From the NCBI RefSeq assembly GCF_024166365.1, contig NC_064831.1, positions 28,324,768 through 28,388,767 of the forward strand: DNA of 64,000 nt. Reading direction: 5' to 3'. A program made the translations under genes and the position numbers. Source of the DNA: Elephas maximus indicus (lineage: Eukaryota; Chordata; Mammalia; Proboscidea; Elephantidae). The notes under the pieces were generated by a model, which saw nothing but the letters and a program-made list of their open reading frames with translations, did no database searches and had not been told where the DNA came from. Shown here piece after piece: positions 31,730 to 44,300 of this stretch; the first letter of the stretch is position 1, and the number at the start of each line of letters is the position of its first letter.

Positions 31730-33920
31730 ATCAAGATTGTTAAATACACCTCTGAAGTGCTCTAGATTTTGTATTTCTTATGTTGAGTAGCTATACTTTC
31801 AAGATTATGTTTTAGATATGTAGGTGGGTTGAAAATGAGTGGAAAAATGAAGAAATGTAAGCATAGACAAAATATCTGAGATCCTATGAAGATCTAAAGT
31901 TCTTTGATCCTGACTTTAATCAGTATTTACTAGCAAAGGTATTTATAGTAGATATCTTTGGTTTATTGAGATAAGGATGGAAAACAAAGTACACATCTAA
32001 CATTGGGGAAGATATATCTACCTGATGATTTTTCTTATCAGCTTGGTGTAGATCAAAAGAGTGAAAAAAAGGAGTTAAAGCTTGCTAGAAGAGTTTAAAG
32101 TAGATGTGAAATAATAAGTTGGTGACAAAGAAATCAAGGTTTTAAGGAGAAAGGATTTGCTTAATTTGCCTCTTTGTTCTCTGTGTGTGTGTCCCCCAGG
32201 GGCTGAAGGTTGAGTTAATCATAGTCCTAGTACGCATTGACCTGTAGTGGTTCTTAGTAGATCTGTGCTGGGTCACTCTCTTGATTCTTTGGTTGATTGA
32301 TTGATTGATTCTCTTTTATTCAAATGTCTCTTTCTGTACTTCCTCCCCTCAATCAGCAACCATTTATTTGTATGCATTTTTATAAATCATGGATTGATGT
32401 CTTGTGTATATATATTTATAAATGGCATTGTGTTATAAATCAGTGTTACTTGGAATGCTGCTTCTCAAACTATTGCCATTCTGTATTAAGTACACAAATT
32501 TAAAGTTCACATTTAGAAACTTTTTCCTGGTTATGTTTTTTCTGATCATATTTACTGAAATGTAATCTTATGTCTTTTTAACCTAATAAGAAAAAAATTG
32601 AGGGCCTGCATTCTGTGTATTATTGCTTTTTTAAATTTTGTTTTTCTAATTTTTATTGTAATTTATATATATAAAAAAGATCTGTGACGGATTAAGAATT
32701 GAATAACGCTGGTCCATCACCATACTGCTTTTTTCACTCAGCACTGCACTTTGTGATCTATCTACTGTCTAAGTGTTTTGAAATTTGCCTGGATTTCCTT
32801 TTGAGCCTAAAGGTTATGAAGTGAATTTTGTGTGGTTCCAACACATGTGATTTTTAAAATTGTCAATTTTTAACTGATTTCTAAGTTCATTGCATTACAG
32901 TCAGAAAACTTAGACTTGAGGAAATTGATTTTTAGGAGGGAGAGATTTCACAAATTATTTTGGGGCAAAGGAATTATCTGAGCATTTATTGACTCCATAA
33001 ATCATTTTCTTTTTTTAATCATTTTCTAGTAGTGATCCACATATGTGAAAACTATTCATTTTTTTTCCTTTAAGAAGGAAAATAAACAAACTAAAGATAC
33101 ATAAACAGTTCCTGACGTTGTAAACATGAGCTTTGGCCCACATGGCACTGTAGTCACTGCTTCTTTACGAGTACTCACTGAAAGTGGGTTAGACCACTGG
33201 CTTGTAGGACCCTGCTCTAAGTCAGGTTTGAAAGCCTTCTGGGAAGGCTGGCTGGCACAATTTCAAGCCCTTGCTCACCTCAGTTTCATTGGGAAATATA
33301 TGAAGACACAAACAAAGGTAACTTCAGGATCATGGCATTTAATCAGATCTACGACTGGGTCAAAATGTGTTTCCCAAATCTAAAATCCAGTGTTTTGGGC
33401 CCTCATTCCCATTTCCCGGGCCTTCACCCAGGTTTTCTTCCTGCTGGCAACTTCAGATACAGGAAGTCAGATGGAGAATCCTCTCTAAATAAACCTAAAT
33501 GCTGACGCTCCCTAAACAAACAGAGGAGGACAGATTCCACTCTGGGGTGAAGTGGCCTCTTTCAAATGTTCAGGAATAAATAGTTAAAATGTGACTTAAA
33601 AAAAATATGACCTAACATTTAAGAGACCTTGGACTGGAAGTGTTTTTCCTTCACCATCTGCTCTTATATCATCAGGCTCTAAGGGTCAAATGAGATAACA
33701 GGAAAATGTTCCAGAGACAATTAAAAAAAAGAAAATTGAGTTGTTTTTGTTGTTAAGATTGCTGTCTCCGCATGGGATTTGAATCTGTTGCTAGTTAAGT
33801 TTGGAAATACAATTTTAATGCCTTTATTTGGCTTTTGTTTTTTAATAAACTGTTAATGTTGGAATAATTTTTGGTTGACAGAAGAATTGCAAAGATAGTA
33901 CAGCCAGCTCCCACGTACCT
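31730..33920. other. AT-rich intergenic, probable L1 debris
   Basis: 32400-32960 includes tctaagttcattgcattaca gtcagaaa, of L1 type. The rest is unassigned and shows no gene. Confidence 0.4.
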
Positions 33921-33927
33921 CTCACTT

Positions 33928-34200
33928 GTTGCTGTTAGCTGCTGTTGAATTGGCCCCTGACTCGTGGTGACCCTGTGCACGATGGAATGAAATGCTGCCC
34001 GGGGAAGTAGATTGCCATGCCTTTCTTCCTAGTCTATCTTAGTCTAGAAGCTGCACTGAAACATACTCAGCCTCATAACTGCTCACAAGCCTCCACTGCG
34101 AATAGGTATTGGGTGCGTATGAGGTGCGTTGGCCAAGAATTGAACTAGATCTCCTGCCTGAAAGGCGAGAATTCTGCCCCTAAATCACCAATGACCCCTC
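33928..34200 (-). mobile_element. SINE/RTE-tail composite
   Basis: ttgctgttagctgctgttga shares the RTE-type tail. The right part, with attgaactagatctcctgcc, is tRNA-like in reverse. Confidence 0.5.
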
Positions 34201-34373
34201 CCTCAGTTTCTCCTAACGTCTTACATTACCGTGGTATATTTGTCAAAACTAAGAAACCAAAATTGGTATATTACTATTACCTAACTTCCACATTTTATTC
34301 TGATTTCACCAGTTTTTACACTAATGTCCTTTTTTGTTCACGACCGTGATAGGTTAGAGGAGTACGCTCTGGT

Positions 34374-34590
34374 ATGTTGTTGTCGTTAGTCGCTTTTGAG
34401 TAGATTCAGACTCGTGGAGACCCCATGTGTGCAGAGTAGAACTGCACTCCACAGTGTTTTCAAGGCTGTGACCTTTAGGAAGCAGATCACCAGGTCTTAT
34501 TTCTGCGGTGCCTCTAGGTGAGTTTGAACCACCAACCTTTTGGTTAATAGTACATCCCTTAACCATTTGTGCCGCCCAGGGACTCCTATA
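34374..34590 (-). mobile_element. AfroSINE-related SINE, intact length
   Basis: gttgttgtcgttagtcgctt at left, ttgtgccgcccagggactcc at right. Confidence 0.85.
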
Positions 34591-34807
34591 CTCAGGTATA
34601 CCGGTCAGGTACTTTTTAGAATGACCCTCTGTTTGGGTTTGTCTGATGTTTTTCCAATGTTTTTTTGTTGACTTTTATCGAAGAAAAAAATTTCACCAAA
34701 ACGTCTGCTTTGAATTGCCCTGGTTTTCTTCTAGAATGGCCCGTTAAAAATACGTCCCAATAAAAGCCACAGAGAATTAAATGGATTTTGGTAATTAAAT
34801 TACTCCA

Positions 34808-34995
34808 TTGTTGTTGTTAGTTGCCCGCCAGTTGACTCTGATTCGTGGTGACCTTGTATATAACAGAAGGAAACACTGCCCAGTCCCAAGCCATGGCCAT
34901 GATTTTTGATATGTTTGCACCCATCACTGAGGCTATTGCATCAATCCATCTCACTGAAGGTTTTCCTTATTTCACTGATGCCCCACAGTTTTCAT
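34808..34995 (-). mobile_element. RTE LINE 3' end fragment
   Basis: cactgcccagtcccaagcca and gaaggttttccttatttcac correspond to the same region of the RTE copy at 13.4 kb (cactgcccagtcctacacca). Confidence 0.75.
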
Positions 34996-35334
34996 ATAAT
35001 TCCTTGCTTGTGAAAACTCTAAGTACCTTAGAGATGCCATTTCCCTGGATCTCCATACATCCCTGTGGAATCAGTACCAGCTTGCTCACTAATTTTTAAT
35101 AGATGACCCACAGTGAAACCAGCGGAAGTGAGTGTGCAGAACTGAGTGGTTTTAAATAGTGTGGTGCGAGAATGAATCTATGTTCTCAACATTAGTACAA
35201 CCTCAATCATTTATCCGTGTGATGATTTTAACTTCAAAAACAGCATTTATGTTTTAATCCATGTTCAATGCAGAAAATTTTATAAATGTAGAAAAACTAT
35301 AATATAGGTAAAGTTATCCTAAAAATGAATTACT

Positions 35335-35610
35335 AAAATGATACTGGGGAAGAATGAGTGTCTTGGATCAAGTAGACACTCGAGACTATGTTGCATCTCC
35401 TGTCTGAAGGGGAGATGAGAGGGTAGAGGGGGTCAGAAACTGGCAGAATGGATACGAAAAGAGAGAGTGGAGGGAAGGAGCGGGCTGTCTCATTAGGTAG
35501 AAAGCAATTAGGAGTATACAGCAAGGTGTGTATATATTTTTGTGTGAGAGTCCGACTTGATTTGTAAACTTTCACTCAAAGCACAATAAAAATTTTTTTT
35601 TAAATGAATT
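35335..35610 (+). mobile_element. L1 3' UTR end
   Basis: tactggggaagaatgagtgt, gatgagagggtagagggggt and aaactttcactcaaagcaca ataaaa. The last phrase recurs inverted at 46.9 kb, so this is a shared 3' end. Confidence 0.65.
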
Positions 35611-36164
35611 ACTTAATTAGTAATGCAGTTAAAAAAAAATAAGAGTAGGAAAACTCAGGGACCCCTCCATCTCTCTCTTTCTCAGGCACATACACACACA
35701 CGCACACAGACACATGCACACAACCATAATTACTTAGTGGGAGCTTGAGTAAAAGTTAAGTCCAAGACCATAAAAATTATGCCTAAGGGCAAAAAACAGG
35801 GGTGGTGATTATTAAATTATTGAAACATTATAGAACTTAATTCCAAAAATGCTAAAAAATTTTCAATTAAGTGGACATTAATCTGGATATCAATAAAATT
35901 ACAAGAAATAAGGTAGATTTCTTTCCTGAATAAGGAGATTAAAGGGAAATACAGTGTGATAGGATCAAGCAACATAAAGAAAAGTTTTGCTTTGTTTTGT
36001 TTTTTTAAAGTCTCACTTTCTTAACTGCAGTTCGGAATTGTTTCTGAGCATTCAAGGAAATTCCCACCTTCCCTTTACAGCTATAACACATAGGAAAACC
36101 ATCTAGAACCAGAAGATTCACATATTTAAAAATAAAATATTGTTTCAACGAAGTATTTCCCGTT

Positions 36165-36330
36165 AAACCAAAAAAAAAAAAAAAAAACCTGTTGCCTTCA
36201 AGTCGATTAGCAGCCCTGTAGGACAGAGTAGAACTGCCCCATAGGGCTTCCAAGGAGCAGCTGGTGGATTCAAACTGCAAAGCATTTTGGTTAGCAGCCA
36301 AGCTCTTAACTGCTGGGATACCAGGGCTCC
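36165..36330 (-). mobile_element. AfroSINE, short form
   Basis: A run of A, ccttcaagtcgatta and the gataccagggctcc head on the right. Confidence 0.85.
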
Positions 36331-36779
36331 ATTTCCTGGTAAAGTGCCATTATCTTTTTGTTACTATAATAAATTACAACAATAAATAATTCTCATATGC
36401 TTTTTACAAGACACAAAAAGTGTTTTTAGAGGCATCTTGCATTTTGACAGCTGAAGTAGATTTTAATTTTTTAAGGAATATTTTGCCTAAAACATAACAA
36501 AATGAAGGCAGAAATGATATATCGTGCTCTCTGTTTTAACAACACTTTGTACCTCACAGGCTTTTCTTCATTGTTTTGTATTAGGTTGTGTCGCATGAAA
36601 TTGTAGACATTCAATCATTTTGACCTACAAAAACGGCAATTCCATATGATTCAACTTAAACCTTAGCTGCGTACGTATTTGACTTGCTCACTAGCTGTAT
36701 GCAACTTGAAGACAAGGGGCTATACTATTTGCCTTTGTATCTCCAGCACCTAACATGCAGGACTTGGCAAATGATTAAA

Positions 36780-36942
36780 AAAATCAAACCCGTTGCCGTT
36801 AAGTCAATTCCGACTCATAGCGACCCTATTAGGGCAGAGTAGAACTGCCCCACAGAGTTTCCAAGGAGCTCCTGGTGGATTCAAACTGCCAGCCTTTTGG
36901 TTAGCAGCCATAGCTCCTAACCACTATGCCACCAGGGTTTCC
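36780..36942 (-). mobile_element. AfroSINE, short form
   Basis: gttgccgttaagtcaattcc at left, tatgccaccagggtttcc at right. Confidence 0.9.
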
Positions 36943-37317
36943 AAGTAATAATAAATAAATAATTAAAAAAATGGCAAATTATAGATATACCATAAATGAT
37001 TACTGAATTTAAATGAATAAATAAATCAGTTAACTTATCTCAGAATTCAATACTTTTAAAATAAATCAGTAAAGAATGGGATATTCCCCTATTTCCTGGC
37101 ATACACTACAGGGAAGGACAAATACTCCAAAAGAAATCTGGGTTTTTTGTTTTGTTTTGTATTTTTTAGTTGTGTTTACACAATGGCAAATATCTAGATG
37201 ACTGGCTACATATTTTACTATTCATGTGTAAATTTGGATTGTGTAGAAACAGTTTAAGTTTAAAACTGAGACATAATTACAGCTATTTAATACCTGTTCA
37301 AATTTTTTTCATTCTAA

Positions 37318-37706
37318 AAAAAACAAAACCCATTGCCATTGAGCCCATTTTGACTCATCTCGGTACATTAGTGGCATAGTGGTTAAGTGCTACGGCTGCT
37401 AACCAAAGGGTCGGCAGTTCGAATCTGCCAGGAGCTCCTTGGAAACTCTATGGGGCAGTTCTGCTCCATCCTGTAGGGTCGCTATGGGTCGGAATCGACT
37501 TGAGGGCGCTCGGTTTTTTTTTTAGGTCCATTATAAAACTGGCTGTCTTTGTATCAAGGAGACCCTGTGCTCCACAGGGCTTTCAGTGGCTGATTTTTAG
37601 AAGTAGATCACCAAACCTTTTTTCCTAGGTGCCGCTGGATGGATTCAACTAGCAACCTTGCAATTAGTAGTTGAGGATATTAACCATTTGCACCACCCAG
37701 GGACTC
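37318..37706. mobile_element. AfroSINE cluster: minus tail, plus copy, minus partial
   Basis: 37318-37358 minus tail; 37360-37520 plus short form with box B at 37412 and a tail of T; 37555-37706 minus partial ending caccacccagggactcc. Confidence 0.8.
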
Positions 37707-38264
37707 CATAGAACATAAACATAAAAATTACTTCAGTCCTGCCAAATGTTAGGTTGTAACAAATTTCTGAACTCCTGCATTGAACTATTTCTAAACTTGT
37801 GGAACATTATATTAATTTTAAAAGAATAAATCAATGAAACCTAACTCTCATGAGAACTAAGGCAAATAGGATAAAGAGGAAAACGCAACACATAGCAGGC
37901 TGTTGCTTAAGCAACTTGAACTTGACATTTCTCATTTTTTTCTATTTGTACAGTTATAAAGATACTCTGATTATCACACTTTTGAATGGGTGTTATTATT
38001 TTGTATTATTACCGTGTTGCCTACTCATCTATGTGGCTTTCTGTAGGAAACACAATCTGCTCTATAACAGCTTACAACACAGCAGGTTCACCGGGAAGAG
38101 AGCCACGCCTGCTCTCCAGCCCTGCTCTACCAGGCTGAAAGAGCACCCAACAAAGGTGCCTAGTTAGGGAATTCTGGCTCTAGAGAGAGCCTGGGAACTT
38201 TTTATTTTGGAACACTGGGATATTTTAGGGACAATAAAAGCTACCATTCCTGGGGCTCCGACTA

Positions 38265-38370
38265 CGTATGTGTGTGTGCACGTGTATATACATGTATGTG
38301 TGTATGAGTATGTGTATGTATGTATATATATATATATATACACATACATATACATACATACATATATATA
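38265..38370. repeat. TG/TA microsatellite
   Basis: Alternating tgtgtgtgcacgtgtatata, (ta)n and catacata units. Confidence 0.9.
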
Positions 38371-38474
38371 AAATAAACCAAAACCAAACCCTTTGCCATC
38401 GAGTGGATTCCTACTCATATACCATATATACATAATATACCATTATTTTACATACATGTAAAGAAATATATATA

Positions 38475-38665
38475 AAAGCCCTGGTGGCACAATGATTAAA
38501 TGCTCTGCTGCTAACAGAAAGGTTGGCAGTTTGAACCCATCAGTAGCTCCCTGGGAGAAAAGACCCAGTGATCTGCTCCCATAAAGATTACAGCCTAGGA
38601 AACACTATGGGGCAGTTCTTCTCTGTCATATGGGGTTGCTATGAGTTGGAAGGCACACAACAGCA
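38475..38665 (+). mobile_element. AfroSINE, long-form relative
   Basis: aagccctggtggcacaatga head and the gggagaaaagacccagtgat internal segment. Confidence 0.85.
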
Positions 38666-38689
38666 ACAACATATATACATATACATGTA

Positions 38690-38850
38690 GAAACCCTGGT
38701 GATGTAGTGGTTAAGTGCTATGGCTGCTAACCAAAAGGTCGGCAGTTCGAATCTGCCAGGTGCTCCTTGGAAACTCTACGGGGCAATTCTACTCTGTCCT
38801 ACAGGGTCGCCATGAGTCGGAATCGACTCGATGGCAGTGCGTTTTTAATT
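38690..38850 (+). mobile_element. AfroSINE, short form
   Basis: aaaccctggtgatgtagtgg head, cggcagttcgaatctgcca box B and the gagtcggaatcgactcgatg tail. Among the best-preserved copies in the window. Confidence 0.92.
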
Positions 38851-39059
38851 TTATATGATCCTCACAACAATCCCCCAAGATAAATGCTGTCATCCCCATT
38901 TTACAGATAAGTAACCAGGCTCAGGAAATTTAAGCTATTTGTTTGTGTCACTTAGCTGGAATCCAGACCTCACTCTCTACAAAGTCCATTAGTTTTCCAT
39001 CACAGTGGGGCTCCATGTGGCAGCCTTCCAGTCTCCCAGCAAATGCCCAGCATTGTACT

Positions 39060-39345
39060 AGGCAGCGTGCATTGGCTTCATGAAGACTGAGGGAGTCATA
39101 AAATAGACAAATAACTTGTCAAATACATATTGTCCAGTAATGATAAAGCACTATGAAGAAAATCAAAGCAATGTTAACGGAATAGCACCTGAGGGCAGCT
39201 ACTTTTTAGGTAGTGCTGTCTGGAAGAAGGCCTCTGTGAGGAGGTGCCATTTGAGCAGAACCCCAGATGAAGCAAGGGAGTGAGACGGGCAGCTAGTTGA
39301 GGGAAGAGGTGAACAGCAATAAAGCTCTCTGGTGGCATCCTCGGG
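39060..39345 (-). mobile_element. L2 LINE fragment
   Basis: gaagaaggcctctgtgagga ggtgccatttgagcag is the reverse complement of the L2 3' body, as in the 0.3-1.7 kb element. Confidence 0.6.
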
Positions 39346-40227
39346 AATGCGCTGATGGGGCACCAGAGTGGGGGCACTCAGTCCAATTATCTTCTGTTAA
39401 TCTATTTTCAAACAAATCATGTTCGACCAAATCACCTGAAGCCTACCAGCTTACTGTTGGAGACTTCTTCTTCACCTCCCACTCATGGGCACTTCTTGTG
39501 GGCATAGAAAAACAAGAAAATCAAGTCTCTTAAAATACATTCTACAATTTCCTGCAATTTTGCCAGTTCGGTCACTGTGGGTGAGCGTAACACAGCTTTC
39601 TGTGGAATCGTTACCGTCAGTACCTGGGTGGGCTCTAGGGCTCACTGAGCTCTGCGGCTGCCTCTAGAAGTCCCAGAAGGCCACATCAGGAGTGAGCTTG
39701 ATCAGACAAGGAGGAGCCTCTCATAGAGAGCCTTCAGGAAAGCAGGCAGTGAAGGAGGGCACTGCCTTTTGCCAGGGCTTTCAGCCGTTTTTAGCAAGCT
39801 TCCTCAGTCTACAGTGCCTGTGCAGGCAGCAGGTCAGCCTCACAACATGGACCTCACTCATGATTTCTTACTCTTGACAGACAAACCAGAGATTCCGTTT
39901 CTTTATTTATTCAACAAATTTCACTGTGCCAGGCACTGTGCTCAGTTTTGGAGAGAATATAAACATCAGTGAAATATAATTTCAATTCCCAAGAAGTTCC
40001 GGACCTGGTGGGGAAGACACACAACACCATAAATGATGGATGCCATGAGTGCCACAATGGTCTACAGGGTCTAAGTGTGGACGAGCAAGCGATTACTTCT
40101 AATTGAAGAGATTAAGTGACACATTAAAAATGTCTAGAAAAGTGCCTGGCACTTAGTAAACATTCACAAAATATCAGTTATTACTATTACTGTGATTGAC
40201 TTCACATAGGATTTTGGGCCAACATAG

Positions 40228-40420
40228 TGTTGCCAGATAAAATACAGGACTCCTAGCTAAAACTGAATTTCAGATAAACTACAACAAAAAAATGTTTAAT
40301 ACAGGTATGTCCCAGATATTTATAAGGGGCACACTTATACTGAAGAACTATTTGTTGTTTAACTGAAATTACAAAATTAATGGGTAGTCCTGTTTTTATT
40401 TGCTAAACCTGACAACCCTA
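40228..40420. mobile_element. Palindromic DNA-transposon MITE
   Basis: gttgccagataaaatacagg at left pairs with cctgtttttatttgctaaac ctgacaac at right. The interior also pairs (ttcagataaacta with taactgaaatt). It is non-coding and about 190 bases; family not assigned. Confidence 0.65.
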
Positions 40421-40529
40421 AACCAAGGAGAATTTGATATGAAGACCAGGGAAAGTAAATTAGCTTGTCCACAAGCACAGAAACAGGAAGAAGTAGCATT
40501 TTTCACCACAATGCATGCTCTCTAATGAT

Positions 40530-40720
40530 AATTGTTAACACTTACTGAGTACTTACTAAGTACCAGTTACTCTTCACAAAAACCCAGGCGGTAGGTTATG
40601 TCTATCCTCACTTGACAAATAAGGAAATTGAGGCAAAAAGAGGTAATGTAACTTGCCCAAGAGCACAGAACTGGGAAATGACTAGGTCAGGATTATGAAC
40701 CAAGGCTATTGGGCTCCAGG
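40530..40720 (+). mobile_element. MIR SINE
   Basis: taacacttactgagtactta head, ttgaggcaaaaagaggtaat core and ttgcccaagagcacag. Confidence 0.8.
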
Positions 40721-41104
40721 GGCAGCTGTCTTAAGAAGACTAATCTTTTCAGATAGGAGAAACCAATCTGTTAATGGTAAACTTCTAGAAGGCCTTCTGT
40801 GTCAGCCTGTCATCATAGTCATTGTTTTTTAAAGTCAGATATCCCAACCATAATTCCTACGTAAAGTAAAATATCATTCGCTAAACTCTCCTTCACAGGG
40901 AGTTACAGCTAGCCTGCCTCAGCCATGGCTTCCACATTCCTTCCAGTACTGAAGTACTGGCATGTCCCCTGTGTTGTCTTTTGCATTTCAAAATCATCCA
41001 GTTCTTGGAATGTGGGATCTGCCCCTAGCTGCCGGCTGGAAAATCAAAGACTACCTTTGCAACAGCTTATCGGAAGCAAACAAGCACAGGGAGGATTGAG
41101 CAAG

Positions 41105-41240
41105 AGTTTCTGGGACATCAACCTCCCAGAAGGAGCAAGACACGTAAGAGTGTGCTTGGTCCTCTACACAGGCCAAAGGTAATGATTAAGTAAACCTCCT
41201 GCAGATTTAAATGGGATGGGGACCAGCAGTGAAGGCAAAT
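41105..41240 (+). promoter_or_regulatory. FGA proximal promoter
   Basis: GGTAATGATTAAG at 41178-41190 is close to the HNF-1 palindrome GTTAATNATTAAC, an established liver element in the alpha fibrinogen promoter. The TATA-like tttaaat at 41206-41212 would start transcription near 41237, giving a 5' UTR of about 58 bases. CTGGGA at 41110 and its reverse complement TCCCAG at 41124 form a facing pair of IL-6-type elements. Binding is inferred. Confidence 0.6.
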
Positions 41241-41294
41241 CTCCTTCCTTACAGCTGGAGTGCTCCTCATGAGCCAGTCCCACTCTCAGAAAAG

Positions 41295-41348
41295 ATGTTT
41301 TCTGTGAGGATCATCTGCCTGGTCCTGAGTGTGGTGGGCACAGTATGG
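41295..41348 (+). CDS. FGA: FGA exon 1 coding part (signal peptide)
   Basis: 18 codons, [18 protein letters not shown], then the donor gtatgt. The 5' UTR next to it (agctggagtgctcctcatg) resembles human FGA and supports this start. Confidence 0.95.
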
Positions 41349-44300
41349 GTATGTCCCTTTATTTTCTCTTCTCTCTATCTCTCTGGTGTTCATTCAACAA
41401 AGAGCTTTAGGTCTGAGTCCACCCTACCTCTGTCCTGACATACTCAACCTTATAATCTCTAGGCCATTAAGGCAAGTTCCTAGATGGGCCTGATGCCTCA
41501 ACAGTACAGGGTGATGGAACCCCAATAGTGTATAAATTCATCAGAGAAGCTCTAACATCTGTAAACCCAGTCTTTCAACATTGCCTTAAAAAAAAAAAAA
41601 GACAAAAAATCTTTGCCATCTTTGTTGCTATAAAGCCTCAGGGCTTTATAATTATAAATGGCATTTAATGCCATTATAAGGCTGGTAACAGAACAAAACA
41701 GTCTTATGATAAGAATTTTTCTGTAATTCTTAATTTCTTGCTATTTGTCCACAATAAGCAGAACAGTTGGTTTTAATATAGCTTTTCTGAAAAGCTATTT
41801 TTGTGTTTCTTTGAAGACAAAAAAAAAAAAAAAGAGCTATCTTCAAAAACATATTACATAGCAAAACCACAAGAGGTAAATTGAAGAAGCAATGTGGTTA
41901 TTTTGGAAGCAATTATTTTCTTTTAAGAAACTCCTAATTTTGCAATAATTTCTAAAATTTGACTCCAGAGAACTGTGTAAGAGAAAAGAAGCTTCATTTA
42001 CAAGGCTTCTAAACTGTGACAAATATGTTCAAGAAACTTAGTTACTTCCTGTTTAGTTATCCAGGATGTTAATTATTCTAATTATTATTATGTATTTCTT
42101 GCCTTTCACTGCTAATAAACCCTAATACCAGAGAGTAAACAGAAAAGCTAAAGGTTTTCTAACTTATTTTTCTCCCTTATAGTAAAATAATAAATGAAAA
42201 CTTTTGTAGCAATAGAACTAATCACTTGCTAAAGTGATATGGTAGGTTATATATAGGTTTCAATTATTTCACCTTTCTCCCTTAGCAGCTATTGATATTG
42301 GATTTTTTACCTGTTATTGTTTTTGAACCATTTATTTTGAAATGTACTTGAAGTCCTTATTTTATTAGGTAAAAGGATTGTACTTATTCATTTAAATAAA
42401 TGGTTCTTGATTCCTTAAATTATTATTTGAATTTTTAAAAAATAAGAACAAGATTGCAAATATTAACCAATTACACGATTAAACTGCTCTGAGTTAAAAT
42501 AGCCAGGGCAAAAAAAAAAAAAAAAAAAATTTTGTATGTTGGTGGTATAGAATAATAATAGCTAACACCTAAAATCCACGTTTATTCATTAGAATATAAA
42601 GCCTTGTTGGAAGAATTATTTTATATCTTATATCACTTTATGGATCACAACAGAAATTTTTTAAATCTCTATTTCGGATTGCAAGACATTTAAAAAGTTG
42701 TGATTCATGAATGATTATTTTGCTTGTAGTCTACTTTCTGCATTTCAAACAAAAAGCAATCATTGCATGAGTGAATACCCTAAAAAGCGTTCCTGAGTCT
42801 AAATTGGCCACATTTGTATCCTTGGTATATACGCTTGCCCAAATTATTGACCCATCTCTAAAATCATGGCAGAAAAACTGAGGGAGAGAGAGAGGTTATT
42901 AGTGTGGGGTTTTTCCTGCTGAATTAGGAATTACTGGAGAAAGAACTCTTTGAATTTTCCAACGATTTTTCTATCTCCAGACATTAATGAAAATGGAAAA
43001 AGGTAAAGTTGACCTAGTTTCATTGATTCAAATAAGTTTCCTTATATAATGAATCGTTTAAAATGCCACTGGGTGGTGGGTACTATTTATAAACATGCTT
43101 ATTCAGCACCGTTAAGAAATTTGTACACCCTATCTCATTTAATTCTCATAAATGGGTATGAAGATTTTCATTTGAAAGATGGGTACTATTTATTACGTGC
43201 TTATTTAGCACCGTTAAGAAATTTGTACATCTTATCTCATTTAATTCTCATAAACGGGTATGAAGATTTTCATTTGAAAGATGAGAAATGCCAAGCTTAT
43301 GGAGGCCCCCAAAGCCGGTGGGTGGTGGGGGCTTTTACCCTCTGTGAGAATCTCCTCTCCTCCTTGGGACTTGCAGGCATTGCCAGTGTTGTCTCCTGCT
43401 TAGCTGGCTAACTGCTCTCTCTCTCTCACCCGTCTGTGTGAATCTTTAAAGACTGCAGAAACACAAGGTGATTTTCTAGAAGAAGGAGGAGGCGTGCGGG
43501 GCCCAAGGATTGTGGAAAGACAGCAGTCTGCCTGCAAAGATTCAGACTGGCCCTTCTGCTCTGATGACGACTGGGTGAGCAATGGGGATGTGGAGCGGGA
43601 GGTTCCTTCCGTGTGGGGCTAGAAGTGCTCATGGACCAGCTGGCACATGAAACTTTCCCCATAGGAAATCATCTAATGGTTCCTTATATGCCAAACTAAA
43701 GATGACAGGTGAAAAGAAACCTAGTCTCAAGATAACTGTTTTAATTACCAAAATGACTTGTACCTCCCAGACTGAATCCTTAGTGGGATTAGCGGATGGA
43801 ATTTAAGTTGCATGTTTAGACAAGTACTAGGAATCTGAACATTGTAGCCTCAAGATTTCATGGGACTTAATATATGGTGAAAGGAGCCCTGGTTGTGCAA
43901 GTGGTTAAGCGCTCGGCTGCTGCTAACTAAGAGGTCGGTGATTCAAACCCACCATCCGCTCCGCAGGAGAAAGATGTGGCAGTCTGCTTCCCTAAAGATT
44001 AACCAGATCCCAAACCCATTGTGGTTGGGTCGATTCAGCCTTGGAAACCCTATGGGCAGTTCTATTCTGTCCGTACCAGGTTGATATGAGTCGGAATCGA
44101 CTCCACGGCAACGGATTAACATATAGTTAAGTGGTTTTTCTGTGGTCTCTAACCCATTCTTTTAACCACTTTTAAGCCAATAGACGATCTGAAGAGATGG
44201 GGGAGGGAAGCAATGGGGAGTACATGGAAACCTGCAAAGATCCTGGATCCAACATAATTTCCCCCTTCACTTTCAGTACTCCAAATGTCCATCCGGCTGT

